The translations under genes and the position numbers were made by a program. A stretch of DNA of 64,000 bases from the NCBI RefSeq assembly GCF_037126465.1, contig NC_088210.1, positions 23,275,511 to 23,339,510 of the forward strand, in the 5' to 3' direction. Position 1 is the first letter of the stretch, and every line of letters begins with the position of its first letter. This stretch comes from Ornithodoros turicata (lineage: Eukaryota > Arthropoda > Arachnida > Ixodida > Argasidae). This document shows, piece after piece, positions 45,521 to 58,894 of the stretch. The notes below the pieces were generated by a model. That model saw only the letters and a list, made by a program, of their open reading frames with translations, did no database searches and had not been told where the DNA came from.

Positions 45521-48019
45521 CATACTTGGTACACAACATCATCCCCATGGACATTGCTTTTTTTTTTTCCCCTTTTTTTTTGCTACGGATGGCGGTAACC
45601 ATTGTCAACACATGCTTGTTCACAAATGAAGTTAATGACACGTTTCATAAGAACAGGCATTGCAAGAGTAGCATTATTAAATTTCAGTGATAAGGCATCG
45701 GCCTGCAGTAAAAATTATTTTGGGTGAATTTTTTAAAGTGGGTTCTAGGAGTCTTAGTGTGTTGCTGAACTTTAGTAAATATGAAAGTACGGCAGCATCC
45801 CTAATGATTTCACACTTGAGGGAATCAAGGCATGGGCAGAATCGGAGCCGTTTATGGGGGGAACTTTCGCCAATCTTTGATCTTTTGTGCCTGGCAATTT
45901 TTCTCCTGTGATACTGACAGTCCCTGCCATTTGCTTTGGGAGTAATTTGGATTTCCAGTTCGGGATTTAAAAAGGAAAAGAGAAGCCAATGTAATCAGAT
46001 TATTTTAATTCCCTGTCTTATGCCCTGTAGCTTTGTTTAATGAAATCTTGCGTGCAGCAAAATACAGTGCTGATTTTACAACACACTGTTGTGCTGGCAT
46101 ATAGAAATCATGCTGCTATGTCGCAGTATAAACTCCACCCTCTTTTTGTGCTCATCTTTTTTACAAATGATACTTTATAGTCTGTAACATGCAGTATACA
46201 TATGTGTACATCTAGTTCCGGCAACATTCTGAGGAGGGCCACAAGTGGATGTCGTCATATGCCACTCCGTGAAGCAGAACGGATTTTTGTTTTCCTATAG
46301 TTGTGCTTGGGGGAAAATGGTTGCAGCAGGTATATGTCACTGCTGCACTAGTTCAGTGCTTATGCTGGGTATGCTGTGAAAAATTTGTATCATTTCGGGT
46401 GGTACAGATTCCCTCACTGTGAAGTATCCTTAGCACCACGTGGAAGCCATGTATGTTTTGCTAATACCGCCTATATATTTTTGTTAGAGACTGCTGCACT
46501 TCTTTCATGTCTCTGAAAATATAGAAATATTTTCTGGGCACAGCTCTGTCATATTCAGATTTGCTATGATAGGAGCACTGGAAAGCATTTCCAAAGGGAA
46601 CTGATTTCAACATAATATTTCCTGATGCACTGAGGTGCAAGAAATTGTGAGCAGATGCAGCGTGCCTTTCACAGGCAGTGTGGTGTACACGCTGTCTATC
46701 ATAAAGTGTGTGCGCTACAAGTGCCCAAGAAGACTATGTACCATCTTGTATGTGCATCAAGAACAGTCACGTGCTTTATTCTTGTGTATTATAGCTTGCA
46801 GAGGCAAATATGAGTTGCGAGACTCTAGCGTAACGCAATTGCTCTGTGTTCCATTTTACTTATTCAACACCCTTTCCGTCGCATGTAATTGAATCGTGCA
46901 ACGCGTTATTTGCGGAAAGCCTTCACACCTGCTTTGGTGCTATGGGTTGCTTCCTCTTTTAACAAAAAAAAAGCACAATTCAAAATATGTTTTGGCCTTC
47001 ACGGATTGCTCGAGCAGCAGCACATTGCCATCGCGAATTTTTGTTGCTGTGCCGTAGTCGCGATATCTTCACGACTGTTTAGTGTGTTCTCGGATGCCAT
47101 TGTTTCACTTTGTCACAAGTATTTATTCTTGTTTCATCTGCTTCTCAAAGTGCCTATGGCTAGCTCCGCATTGACAGATCTTGAAACCCATTTCACACGC
47201 ATATTTTAGGGTGCCTTCAAGGACTGATCTGTGTGATATCTTTCTGGCATATCCAGACAGGAAGTGAATTATTCTTGTTTGTGAATTATTCAGTCATACT
47301 TTCGAAGTCACACATAAATTTGTTTGTCACTGCCATAATTTAACAATGAAGTCACTTGCTTTGATAGTTCATTCCAATGTTATGTCTGCTTCGAAGGGAC
47401 AGTCCATCGTACCACTTATCACATCATGTCTGATGTAACACCTCCCCATCTGTTGCACAGTTGTGGGTGTTTAATTTCACATGAATGTGAGTAATCGCTG
47501 TTAAGAATATGCGGTGCAATGCCAGCAAAATCCAAGGCGCTCTTTGACCACATTGTGGAATAATGGTTCCAGGTGGCTGTCCCTTCACGTTACTATTGTA
47601 CATATGCTAGTCTTGTATACTACATTTTCACTGCCCATACTCCACAAATATACACATAACTTGGTGTCAGTTGTCATTGTTCATTGTTCCATTGCGTCTT
47701 ACCAAGTCATCCGATTACCTGCATTCTGAACAGCACACGTGGCTGTTTGATTCATGTAAGACGAGTGCAATTTGACTTGGTTGGGATCACCAGATTCTCG
47801 GAGGCAGGGGTATAGCCAAAACAATATTCCGGGAGGGGTACAGGAACTTTACATGGGGTAAGGGGGGGTACCCTCATTCCCCCCCCCCAAATATTGGGGA
47901 GATTGAACCCAGCGTGTAAAGTTCCACCTGTAAATTAGGGTTGCCGGTCGGTACGTATGGCAACAGCATGGAAAGAACAATGTTCTTTGCTTCTGTGTAT
48001 AATACACGATAAACATCCT
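45521..48019. other. KMT5A 3' UTR and convergent gap to MYBBP1A
   Basis: No coding exon was found. The left part should be the KMT5A 3' UTR; an ATTAAA at about 45676 is the only early poly(A)-like signal I noticed. The rest (to 48019) is unique-looking AT-rich sequence with few recognisable transposon ends, and could be a long 3' UTR. The MYBBP1A stop codon sits at its right edge on the minus strand. Confidence 0.45.
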
Positions 48020-51000
48020 TTATTCTGACTTCACAGTCTTTTTCTTGGGTGCCGTCTCGTCAGCATCTTGGTGTTTTCGTTTTTCATTTTTCTTTGGCTT
48101 TTCTTTTTTCTTGTTCTCCTTGTTTATCCTGAAGAATCAAAGGGGGTTGGGGGAGGGGGTTACTTGTACTTTAAAATGTTCTGTACTACACAACTGGCAC
48201 CACCTCAATCGTGGTAGCGTATTTTTAAGCTATTATGCACTGAACTGCCCCTACTACTGATGGCTCCGCCTTGCTGTGACGTAAGCGCAATGACCCTCTG
48301 CGAGGGAGGTGCTTGCTCTGAAGCGCCCCACCCACCATGCGAGGAGGATTCAATTTAAATGCAGCCCGATTTCAGTAGCACAACTGGGTAGTCTTGCGCA
48401 GCGCCAGCCAGCATTGAGAACGAGCGCTTGGTGCTAGAGTGATGAATTACGGGAGTATTTCATCCCCGCTTGATGGAACGGATCCATGCTACAGGAGAAT
48501 CGTGACATTTGATTCCGTGGAGATCACCGCTGATATCTCGAAATAACGTGGGAGTCAAGTGTAGGGATCCAATTCTCCCCCGCGTATTCAACACACCCCC
48601 TCAATGGCACGATGTTTTTGGGTAAAAAAATGTGCGTCTTATATGCGAGTAAATACGGTTTATCTGAAGTCGATACACCCAGCAATAGATCATCTACATC
48701 CATCAACACGACTTTTGTTAGGTATGGTTAGCCAAGCAGGCCCGGTAGTGTTCCAGTTTAAAGCTTATATGTGCAGGGTGCAACATAGCGACGTAACAGG
48801 CACATAATAGTGTCGCAAGAGAATTCCTGTCATGGGTGGTTGGAACAAAAATGGAGGTTGCACTTTAACCACCTTAAACCTTAGGTAGTGCAAGTTATAT
48901 GGCATGTGCTACATATTACCTTGAAGGGAAGAAAGCTTTCCCTTATGTTGGCAGCAATAACAAAGGATTAATCTGTTTGCATCGGTCGTGTTTTATGCAC
49001 GAACGAAACCGTAATTTATGCTCTCCCACTTCTCAAGAAGAGCAGCTTGTGATTGGTCTCTTCAAACAATATCCCGCAATGATTGGGCAAATCGTTTGAG
49101 GAGACCAGTGGTAGGCCGCTGTGCATTGCTATGCTTCTTGAGGAGGAGAGAGAGAGGCAAAGCTTAAATTATGGTTTCATTCTCATAAAAGTCACGAATA
49201 CCGCAACGGAATTGTCCCGTTCCTTTCGCATTGCCTGACAGCATGATGGCAACTTTCATTCTGCGACAAGAAAGTCTTCCACTTCAGTGGCCCTTTAAGG
49301 CTTCACATGGTAACACTTACTCTTTAAGCACTTGTCCTACTCTTCTCCTCACATTCTTCTGCCTGTGTCCCATTAACTGTGTCAGAGTTTCAAGCGCAGC
49401 AGATAGAGCTTCGTTGTCTTGAAATGGGTGCTGCGTAAAAGTGAGATATGTTGGTTCCAGCTACGTTCGTAGTAGCTGGGTCTAGCTATATGTCCTAAAT
49501 GGCTACAGCTCCATCAAAATAATCACTTCAGATTACCACAAGATATGACAGGTTACTCAGGAATCCAAATTTTTCCAGGCTTTGCAGATCTGTTCAGTGG
49601 ATTCGCCTAACAACATGCTTCGACATTCATGCTTGATCCAATTGCGGTCTATCTCAGTGAATCTACAGAACACATCTCTACAGTTTGGTGAAAACTGGAT
49701 GCCTGGAAGGGTAAAGACCCTCGAATCTCTTAACTTTACCACCCATAGAGTAGTGCCAGACAGAGGGTCAAAACCACGAAATCACAGTACTGAAGTATCG
49801 TACAGCTTAAATCGCATGTCCTTCAGAAATCGTACCACGCACCTGAAATCCAAGCGACGAAGATTGCTTGGAGATGACAAGGAGAAGGTCAGCAAATTCC
49901 ATGGTCATGCCTGTCTTGACTTCTTTATTCTTGGCCATCTCCTCGAGCGCCTACGGAGAGTAACGCAAAATGCTTTTGAAGTGTGCTACCAAAGTTGAAC
50001 CACACTGTCTGAGCATTTGTCATGCTCTGTATCCAAATTGATAAATCTGCAAAAACTGGTCGTGGTCATTACAGAGGTGCCCGAACTTGTTCAGGATAAG
50101 TTATTGAAAACAGGTCATGTCACATGAGCCCTGTGAGTAAAGTTGCCTCTGTAATGAACAGTTCATGCATAGGGCCTAAAGATGAGTTTCTACTGCACTG
50201 ACAAACCTTTATGCACCGAGACCTGTTGTGTGCAACAGCAGACAAACAGCATCACAAGCTTGGCACCAGTCATCGAAAACTAAGTGATTGCACACATAAG
50301 GGATCTTAGGGGAAGACACAGAAAGATTACAGGCACAAGAAAGAGGTAAACCATGAAACAATGGTTTCCACTGAATTTTGGAACAAGGATTCAGGGGCTT
50401 CTCAAGCTCAGCCGTCATTTTGTCTGGGATGTAAAACACAGTTTATGACCAGGGCTTCAATATTTCACAAACATATTTATAAGCTACAGGTATCATGTGA
50501 GAGAATGCACGAGGGCTGCACAGCAGTGATCCGTTCACAAATGTGACGACAAGAGCTCCGAAATGTTCCGAAGATCATATGACAGAAATGAAAACTGATT
50601 AACATAATGGAGGGTGCCGTTAATTTCTTGCTCCTGATTCCTATTGCAAAGAGTGCTAACTCCTGTGGTTTGGAAACTATAGTTCTGACTCCGGGTAGGT
50701 GGAACTTGACCTAGCAGCTGCATGATAATCAGAAAAAGATGCAAAATCAAGGGTTTTCAAGTACTGTGAAAAATTCCAGGGTTTTCCAGACGACCTTTAA
50801 AAGGCATTTTCAAATTCCAGGGTATTCAAGAGCTTCAAGGACCAGTGGGAACCATGTGAAACATATACACTTACTAGTGTTACGAATTGGGGTAGTTCGT
50901 ACATGTATACTTGCTTGAGTTGCAGCCCAGGGCAATGGACACGAAGAAGAAGAAAAAAATAGCAGCTGTGTCCCGTTGTATGCTTTTTTTTTCTTTCTTC

Positions 51001-54000
51001 TTCGCATGTATTGCCCTTGGCTGCAACTTAAGCAAATACACACTTAGAAGCAGAAGATAAGGTAGATGTCAGAAGGATAGGACAACATGCCAGTTTTTGT
51101 CAGCGGTAACTAAAAAGGGGCACCCAACAACCGTTAACGGAAATGCCCTCGGACATAGCCGCATGTTGCCACAGTTGTGACAGAATGAGCCCATCCCCTA
51201 ACTAAGGTATCATGCGGGGTAGTTGGTACATATCCATTAGTGGTAACTTTAGCGAATTGGACGACGACAGTCCTTCCTTGTACAGTAGAGTTCCGAGTTC
51301 AGCCTGAGTTTGTGCCTCTCCTCTTGTTCTCGTCCAATTGGCTGAAGTTACCATCCCCTAACCATTCAACGGTTTTTGATACTGAGACCCTTTGATTTCC
51401 AGACTACAGACATTTTTGTGTCAACACGCATTGTTCAGCACTTTAAAAGCTATGATGGCCCTTTCAGATGGCCAAATAAATCTGTCTAGGTGTGGAGCAG
51501 ACATACCTTCACAGCAGTGTCAGTGAGTTTCTTGAATATTTTCTGCACGCCTGATCTTTTGCTTGCAGGCAGTGCTTCGCCCTTCAGCCAAAGCAAAGTA
51601 CCCATTAGTACCCACGATTGTTCACAAAGCACACTCATAACAGTGCTATAGAAACTCAGTTTCTTGTCATGTTACCTGAAGAAGACGAATAGCAGCCACA
51701 AGCAGACCAAATATCTGAAGTCTCATGTGTTGTTCTTCCATGCATGCAGACGCTTTCTCTTCTAATGATACGATGAAGTCGTAACAATACTCCTATGACA
51801 GGGTATGATGCAAAGATAGTACGTGAAAAATGGGACAAAACAAAAAGTGTCACTCAACTTACTGGGTGGGTCTCCATGAACTTTACAAATAACAATGGAC
51901 TGATGTGTGAGCTGCAATGAGGACAACAGATCTCATACAGTAGCCACAGTAACTGTTTCCGGGCCATGTGCACAAAATGTCTTCGGTGTTGTCGAGCGAT
52001 ATTTAATGCCTGATACTATTAGCCATTCATCTGGATCAAACGGTCATGTAGGCTGTTAGATAACACTATGGGAGTAGGGGATATAAATAATGCAATCAAG
52101 CAGGTCTTGTATCACCTGGCATTATACGGAGCAGCAGTATGCACAACATAATTTTCTTAAAATTAGCAAGGATGAGCATGACTCAGCAAAAAAATGGCTA
52201 CCATATATTTGAGACTGTCCCTGTGGATGCCCAAGAGAGGATATACTTGAAATTCTTGTTAACTGCTTCAGTAAGATGTTACGCTAATTAACTTTTTTCT
52301 TATTATTTCTGTTCATTCCATATTCCATGACATTTCTTTCTTAGGAAGGAGTCAGATGTGGAAACCCACTTTGTTCCCATTCAAAGAAGTCCCAGGCCCA
52401 CTTGCACGAAACTTTTTGAGTGTATCACTCAAGCCCATTGACAAGTAATGGTTGGGATATATTTTGATGACAGTAGTAAAAAAATTTTAAAATTTCTGAG
52501 CACATGGTGGGTGTGTTACATGTAAGTGCATGTTAAAACTTACCTGTGTTCCAGATAAGCTTTCAGAGAGTCCATATACAGCTGTAGATACCAACTGCTG
52601 CTGTTTTCTTCGTGTCCCTACATTGCATGCAGTATAATAGTCTTATATGTAGTAGAAGTATGCACGTGCAGTATGCAAAAGACAAGGGTCCATGCACAGT
52701 ACACAGTGTGTATAGAGCTTTCATTCAGAAATTGCTGCATGCAGGTTTCCGGCTGACCTCGGTTATGTCGAACACACAAAAACATTAGAATGGGCTGTGT
52801 AATTCACGATCCCTCATCATGTACTACGTACCAGGTGTGAGCAAACTTTCTTGTAGCACAGTACCTGTGTGAAACAAAAAAGCACATATGAACCCAACGG
52901 ACATGAGAAAGGACGAGTCACGTCACCAGCCCCATCAGTTCACAATAACTGTGCAACGTCATTCTAAGGACTCACTCACCAGGAAAGCAGAGAAGATCCC
53001 GAGCACATTTTTCAATTGTAAGTTTGACACTAAAGAACAAGAGCATGGGAAGACGAGTAAGAACACGACGTTATGTTTCTTTTACAATACAAGAGCTTTT
53101 CCAAACTATGTGTATAGTGCACTAAAAAGTAAAAATATACAAAATTCTAGGATCAAAATCAAGCAGTTTTGCAACTCTATGTGCAACAGTGACATCTGAA
53201 ACACCACTGCCGCGCAACGTGGTGTGTGCCTCTGACACTGGCACAACACAGACACTACAAAAAAAAAAAAAAGAGAAAAAAGAAAAGAAAAAAAAAAGAG
53301 GCCATGTATGAAATTGGAGAGTGGCTCTGTTCCTATATTCATAGTTATGCAAATGAAATGCTGCTGTGAAACAGCCCTGTACCAATCAGGTCAGTCGCAT
53401 AAGCTCGTACCTCACTTTCAAATCCACACCGCGTATGACAACAAAGACAACCACAATGAAAGCATTTTTGAAAATGTGTTCCGTTCTGTGAGTGTCCCAG
53501 CATTAGTTCGGTACCACAAGGCTGTTGCATTGTGGTGCAATTTGAATAACTTTGTCCCAAGAGGTAGATAGAATCATCACTTGGAGTGAAATCTGATGCA
53601 TAAACGCCCATCCCCATGAATGTATGTATGCAAGATCAATGTATTTGCATCGATAAGGATAAGAGCACCTACGTACCTTTACTAACTTGGTCGAGGACAC
53701 TCTTCGTTAGCTCCATGATTTCGTTTCGCACGTCAGATATGCTGGAAAACTGACGTTTGAAACCATGAGTCACATACACAACACTTAAAATGTCAGGTGC
53801 TCACCTTTCTAACTGCACTCATTAAACGCAAGGTGTCGCTTATACTGCTGATAAGGGTCTTCTCACTTTTGAAGTTAGGCAGTGTGGATGCTGCCACGAG
53901 GACACTGCCAATCTTGATGAGGTGGTGGACGGGAGGGTGACTTCCTATGTACTCCTGCAGGAGCTCTAGGCACCTGTATCAGTTTAATACAAGCACATGC

Positions 54001-57000
54001 TGGTACGCACAAAGTAGATGCGTGGCATAATGGAAGTGAACGTGGCACGTACTTTACTTGAAAGTGAATGCCAGTTACTCTCTCACTCTTGCTTTCTCCC
54101 ATGCGAGCCTTGAACGCCGCAGATATGGCATTGTCCAGCTCGAACATCTCCTTGTCCGTCAAGACCCCCTCCTCGTCCTAATGCAATTTTCACAATGGGG
54201 AAATTGCGAGGTTAGAGCAAACATTTAAAAAAAATGTGCGAGCATACTTTTGTCTGCACATTAGCACCCAAGGGACACTTACGGAATGTTCATCGTCTCC
54301 AAAGACAGCTCTCAGGCGGTCCCGGAGTTCGTCATCTGTCTCCGCAGTTTCGTCTTCTTCATTTTCGCTATCACTGCTGTCACTGTCACTACTCTCTATG
54401 CAAGTCAAGGAAAAACATGTACAGTGAAACCCGCGTATAACGATATTGACTGTAATCGCGAATTCCATCGTTATACAGGGAACTTCGTTAAACGAGGGCT
54501 GACCTATATAGCGCGTCCCTGAAAAGTCGCGCGGCACCCCGCGTGTAGCAAACGAAAAAGAAACAGATGCTTAAAAAACGCGAAGCTGTGTGACTGACAT
54601 CGCACTGGCTTGGGAAAACAGCGATCAGAACTCGTGCAGGGAGCCGGGGAACATAGCAGGACAACTTCTGGTAACACTACACGTCACCATTCTGCAAGTC
54701 GGCTTCACCTAACTCCTGCGTGCTTTAGGAGAAGCTCGCTTTAGAACGCTGTCGCGCGACTCGCAGGTGGAAAGCACGTGCTAGGCCTTTCGAATCATCT
54801 CGCGAATTTGAGCAGCATTGGCCAAATACGGAGGCATAAAAGCGTTACCACCTACCTCGTTCACTGACAGTACTGGAAAATGAACAGTCGCTGTCTATTT
54901 TCTTGCCTCAATTTTTATTTTGGTTTAATTACTTTGATGTGAATTTCGGATTATACGATTTTTTCCCGCTACCCCGTGAGATTCGTATCATCGAGATTCT
55001 ACTGTATCTTATCGCGGCGAAAATCGCCGCGAGGTTACGCGCACGGGACAGCGTCCAACATCGTTATACGAGTACTCGGAACTGCGGTCTCCATCGCTAT
55101 ACGCGGGTAGTTTCCCCGTAGAAACAATGTATATTTTGACGGTAAAATCATGAACCATCGTTTTACGAGGGATATCGTTATACGCGATATCGCTATCCGC
55201 GGGTTTTACTGTACTGCTTGTAAACAGAGCCATCGTCAATGACTGATAAAACTCACCATCATCATCAACAATAAATTCCCCTTCATCCTCTTCTTCCTCC
55301 TTCTTTGTTCCAAAAGCCTAAATAGAGAGAAAGGGGGGATTGAGGTGAGGTGTGCAGAAACCTCCACAGGAAAAAATTGAGGTGAGGGCATTTTCCAGCC
55401 TCTGGTTGAAATATGTTAAGGAATGCAAGGCATGCACAGAAAACACAGGTCGTGTGAACGCTCGTCCAGTGTTGTTTTAGCAGGCAGCAAGTCCATTGGG
55501 TTACATATGAACGTCAAAGCAGGCTAGTTTTAAAGACTAACAGGATAACAGCGTGCATGCCAGAACATCTGAACACCTTGGACTGCTGTACACAGCTTTT
55601 ACATAGCCTATTATCATAGTGTTTAATGAAGCAATCCGATATAGGGGAACATGTTACATAGTACAAGTAGTGGGTTAGTGCCATTCAGCTCAACGGGGCA
55701 CAGAAATCGTTTTTATCATGTGCTTCATTTAAGCTTCATAAACAAATATCTTACACATGAAATGTGTGTGCCGCCCTGCCATTTCACAAGGTCGCTAGTT
55801 GTTTGGAAATGATAAAACGCTAGAAGGAGATGTAATCAATCCCTACAGGTGGAAGCTTACACTTAGTAACTGATGTAGAGCATCATCACTCATGTGCTTG
55901 TGGAGAAGTGAAAAGATCAGAACCGTCACAGTCCGAACAGCCTGACTTGTCATTGCCAACATGTTGAGGAGCGTTTCCATGATAGTGTCAACCCAAACAG
56001 AGTCTTCTGTCTGGCTGTTGTCTTTCACATAAGCCTTTGCAGAACTTTGAATGTCCTGTAATAAAAAAAAATTATATGTGGAACCCAAACTGAAGAGACA
56101 AATATTTTGTAATGAATAGTGAATTCAGAGCTCTTGGACATCATTCCGGCACAGATTCAGATTCTGTTTTAAGAGGTTCAATATATCAATAGATTCCGTT
56201 TCCCCAGGACTTTGTTGGAGGTTTCAGTTGTCAGAGTTCACACAGTGTCACGCTAATTGTAAAAACACAAACATTAGGAAAAACAAATCTCTCCAAAAAT
56301 TTTATTCCTAGAAAAACTACCCATTGGCACTTTGGGGATGTACAACAAGGCCTGAATGACGACTCAGGAGCCCATAACGTTGATTGATTGATTTTATTCT
56401 ATACACACACATTTGTATACACAAATACATAGGGTGGAGGATAAAAGGGTACTCTACCTCCAATATACTGTTGTCCTCGCAAATGCCCAGGAACACCAAG
56501 ATGGAAAGGTAGCCCAGCAGAAGCTTGAGGCTTGTTGCGACCTCGTGATTCATTTCCTTCTTTTCCATTTTCTTTATAATCTTGAGAGATTTTGTGAGGA
56601 GCTTCAAGGTGTCCAGTTTTCCATGTTCTACACATTCATTTGTAAACACACATGCACCATAAATTGATTTGTGTAAATTCATACTTCTAGGGGCACTTTT
56701 ATGCCCATGACAACTTCATTTCAAATTACGTTAAAGGCAGCGTTCGTTTTGTAGTGGACGTTATTACTCAAAATAGAAACTTTTAAAGAAAACTTTTATT
56801 GGATGTTACTTTCAATATGTGATGCCATCAATGCAATTGTACAGCCTTTCAGCTCATTATGAAATGAAGTTGTTCCACTTTCATGGAGTCTTATGGAGTT
56901 TGATGAGAATAGAAATAGGTAGAGCTCCCTACAACATTAACTTGAACACGGTGACGGCTGGCAGAGCAATTGGAGAGCCACCCTATCGCCACAATGTAGA

Positions 57001-58894
57001 ACTAAAGGGAGAGAGCGTTGCGGGCTACCCCATTCGTGTTTGCAGGTGTTTGTCGAGAAGCCTCATCCGCGCATTCAGAGCGGAGCACCTGCTTCTCGAC
57101 AAACACACCCAAACACGAGTGGGATAGCCCACAACGCTCTTTCCCCATTGGTCTACCTAGTGCCGACAGGGTAGCTCTACAACTGCTCCGTTACTGTCGC
57201 CACCGTTCAAGTTAATGTTGTAGAGAGCTGTACATATAATACATGACTCCCTGTGTGAGGACCACAGGAGTCCTCGGAAGGACAGCGTTCACTGAATTTC
57301 ACCAAAATGTTCACCAAAATTTTTTGTACCACTGAAGTTCAATGGGTCAAAGAGCTGATCGGCTACTCCACACAGCTCCAACCAGAGCGTCGAATCGAAC
57401 CGGAACCGAAACCAAAACAACGGAATTAACCAATATTTTTAGCTGGAACTGAACCGTAATTACTAGAGCCATCTTGGAGCTGAACCGGAACCTAACCGAT
57501 ATAAAACTTTGGTTTCCGGTTCGGGATACCGGGGCAACCGGGATAAAAGGGGATCCTGTTGGTCGAAAAACACAAATAAATGCACAAAAAACGTGACTAA
57601 GAGATCTTGTATCATTTTTAGTGGCTACCAATAATTTTGTAGCATATTAGAACCTCGAACCAGTTTCGAACTGGTTTACAGCTTCTGAACTGGTTAATCG
57701 AACCGATATATTTATTTATTAAATAAATAAATATATTACATATTATATATATACATTTATTTATTAAATAAATAAATATATCAGTTGTGATGTTGAAATA
57801 AATGAACAGGTGTATGTGAACTCCGGAGCTGAACCGGAACGGAACCTTTATGGCCGAACCCAAAACAAACCGAAAAACGTTTTGGTTCGATGCTCTGGCT
57901 CCAACACTACTTCTCAGATTTTACACTCAACTGCCCATGGGCAAAGATTCCATGGTAGCTTTCAAAAGTGTTTCAAATGAAGCATACCTTTAATATCAGT
58001 AAGAAGGGAGACCAGTAACTGGACAAAGTCTGTTGTTTGAGACTTCTTTGATGGCACCAAGGCTTTCAGGATCGCAGACTGGAGGTGTCTTTTAGGTGAC
58101 TGCATCTGCATGGTTAGGTACCAGGCTTGTGACACAGTTGAATACTTTTTGTCTAAAATACATATGAACATCTTTTGCACTGTATTCCAAAAATGTTCTG
58201 AACAGTGAAAATAGCACTTGGCTAAGTGTGTGTTTCCCGAAGGGGACTCCCTTGGTGTTGACGAAGATCCAAATTTGTATGCGTTTTACTTGGTAAAATA
58301 GATGCAAAATACATACTTGTTAAAATCTATTCTGAATAGTTTTTGATCAGTCTTCATATGCATCGTAACAGTATGTTTCACACATATTATTTATCTACTC
58401 TATCTACGCATATTATGTACATTGCAAATAAGGGTGCAAAACAGTGTTCTTGATTACTAACCTCAGATGTTTGTGCACCACAATACCTTGTGGAATAAAT
58501 TTCAACCAAAAAGCGTAGATTTTCCGATCTTAGTTGTGCCGAAGACTGGACTGCTGGAAGGTTCAGCAAATGGGACAGCTACAAAAAATACAGCGTAAGA
58601 TACTGCAGGATGCACATAAGCTCTAAAAACCAAAACACAAGTCAACACTGCCGCAAGAAAAGCTAACCTGTTCGAACGCCTGAGACTGCTGGTGACCGAG
58701 GTGGAAGCCCCTAAGACAAGAGTAAGATTACAACTTTTACAAGAGCAAATCAATCAATCAACCATTACATAGGAAGCCAAGGTTTGTGTATTTCTAGCAG
58801 GCATGTAATGTTGTGGCTTTTACCTTTCTGTCTTTATATCCTGAAGAAACGTCCTCAGGAAATCTCCATACCATAGCACACATTCCGTGGATGC
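48020..58894 (-). CDS. MYBBP1A: MYBBP1A / DNA polymerase phi-like nucleolar protein (N-terminal part not found)
   Basis: Exons in transcript order: 58894-58824, 58710-58668, 58578-58462, 58144-57988, 56627-56458, 56055-55861, 55317-55257, 54395-54283, 54177-54053, 53973-53805, 53749-53677, 52864-52832, 52617-52544, 52009-51863, 51792-51676, 51581-51507, 49950-49843, 49430-49321, 48128-48020. They total 2067 nt, 688 aa plus stop, all in phase. MYBBP1A/Pol5 proteins are nucleolar HEAT/ARM-type factors acting in rDNA transcription, rRNA processing and transcription co-repression. Matches to the family: EDIQSSAKAYVKD and WVDTIMETLLNML (human DIQTCIRKSLG, WVEVLVEILLALL), an acidic segment (GTKKEEEEDEGEF, SSDSDSSDSENEEDETAE), TDKEMFELDNAISAAFKAR, FQVKCLELLQEY, ISPLLFVKFMETHP, and a Lys-rich nuclear tail KKKEKPKKNEKRKHQ. 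The region equivalent to about the first 400 residues of human MYBBP1A is missing. Possible short starts at 59514 or about 59237 (minus) would splice in phase but lack homology. The 58462/58144 junction has an alternative (58479/58152). AATAAA overlaps the stop (48019-48024). Confidence 0.85.
48366..48660. repeat. Copy of the 20211-20700 MITE family (MYBBP1A intron)
   Basis: It shares CACACCCCCTCAATGGC, AAAAAAATGTGCGTCTTATATGCGAGTAAATACGG-type sequence and the GATATCTCGA(A)ATAA block with 20211-20700. The left half is diverged. It lies in the last intron of MYBBP1A. Confidence 0.6.
50600..50860. repeat. Dispersed repeat shared with 17700-18165
   Basis: Both loci contain CTCCTGTGG/ATTCCTGTGG TTT blocks, TTCTGA(C/T)TC(C/T)GG, GGGTTTTCCAGAC and the 3' end CAAGGACCAGTGGGAACCATG. 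It is an interspersed element of unknown class; a short solo 3' end is also present at each site. Confidence 0.55.
54422..55211. mobile_element. pogo/Tigger-like non-autonomous element (MYBBP1A intron)
   Basis: A 790-bp element. The left end CAGTGAAACCCGCGTATAAC and right end ATCCGCGGGTTTTACTG are inverted, with TA on both sides (54420-54421 and 55212-55213). The inner sub-terminal repeats (CGTTATAC-like, several copies) are strong. No transposase frame. Same superfamily features as 24856-25528 but different sequence. Confidence 0.82.
56922..57230. mobile_element. 309-bp foldback element (MYBBP1A intron)
   Basis: Almost the whole element is one long imperfect inverted repeat centred near 57075: CTACAACATTAACTTGAAC at the left is the inverse of GTTCAAGTTAATGTTGTAG at the right, and the centre has CTTCTCGACAAACAC against GTGTTTGTCGAGAAG. 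A transcript crossing it would form a hairpin of over 100 bp. Confidence 0.85.
57374..57906. mobile_element. TIR element with ACCGGAACCGAA ends and AT palindromes
   Basis: The left end CCAACCAGAGCGTCGAATCG and right end CGATGCTCTGGCTCCAAC are imperfect inverted repeats, with GAACCGGAAC-type blocks inside. The centre (57705-57785) has two tandem copies of a near-perfect AT palindrome built from ATTTATTTATTAAATAAATA. There is no coding capacity. Confidence 0.65.

Noticed and set aside
48020..48128. Alternative reading of the terminal MYBBP1A exon (DKQGEQEKRKAKEK-stop)
   Set aside because: This frame is only reached by skipping exon 49430-49321. The phase-2 donor of that exon selects the longer INKENKKKEK frame.
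49557..49742. Minus-strand open frame (FSPNCRDVFCRFTEID... to a stop) as the last MYBBP1A exon
   Set aside because: It can be reached in phase but ends the protein without the Lys-rich tail. Exons 49430-49321 and 48128-48020 fit in phase from 49843 and give the expected basic C-terminus and poly(A) signal, so this frame is intronic.
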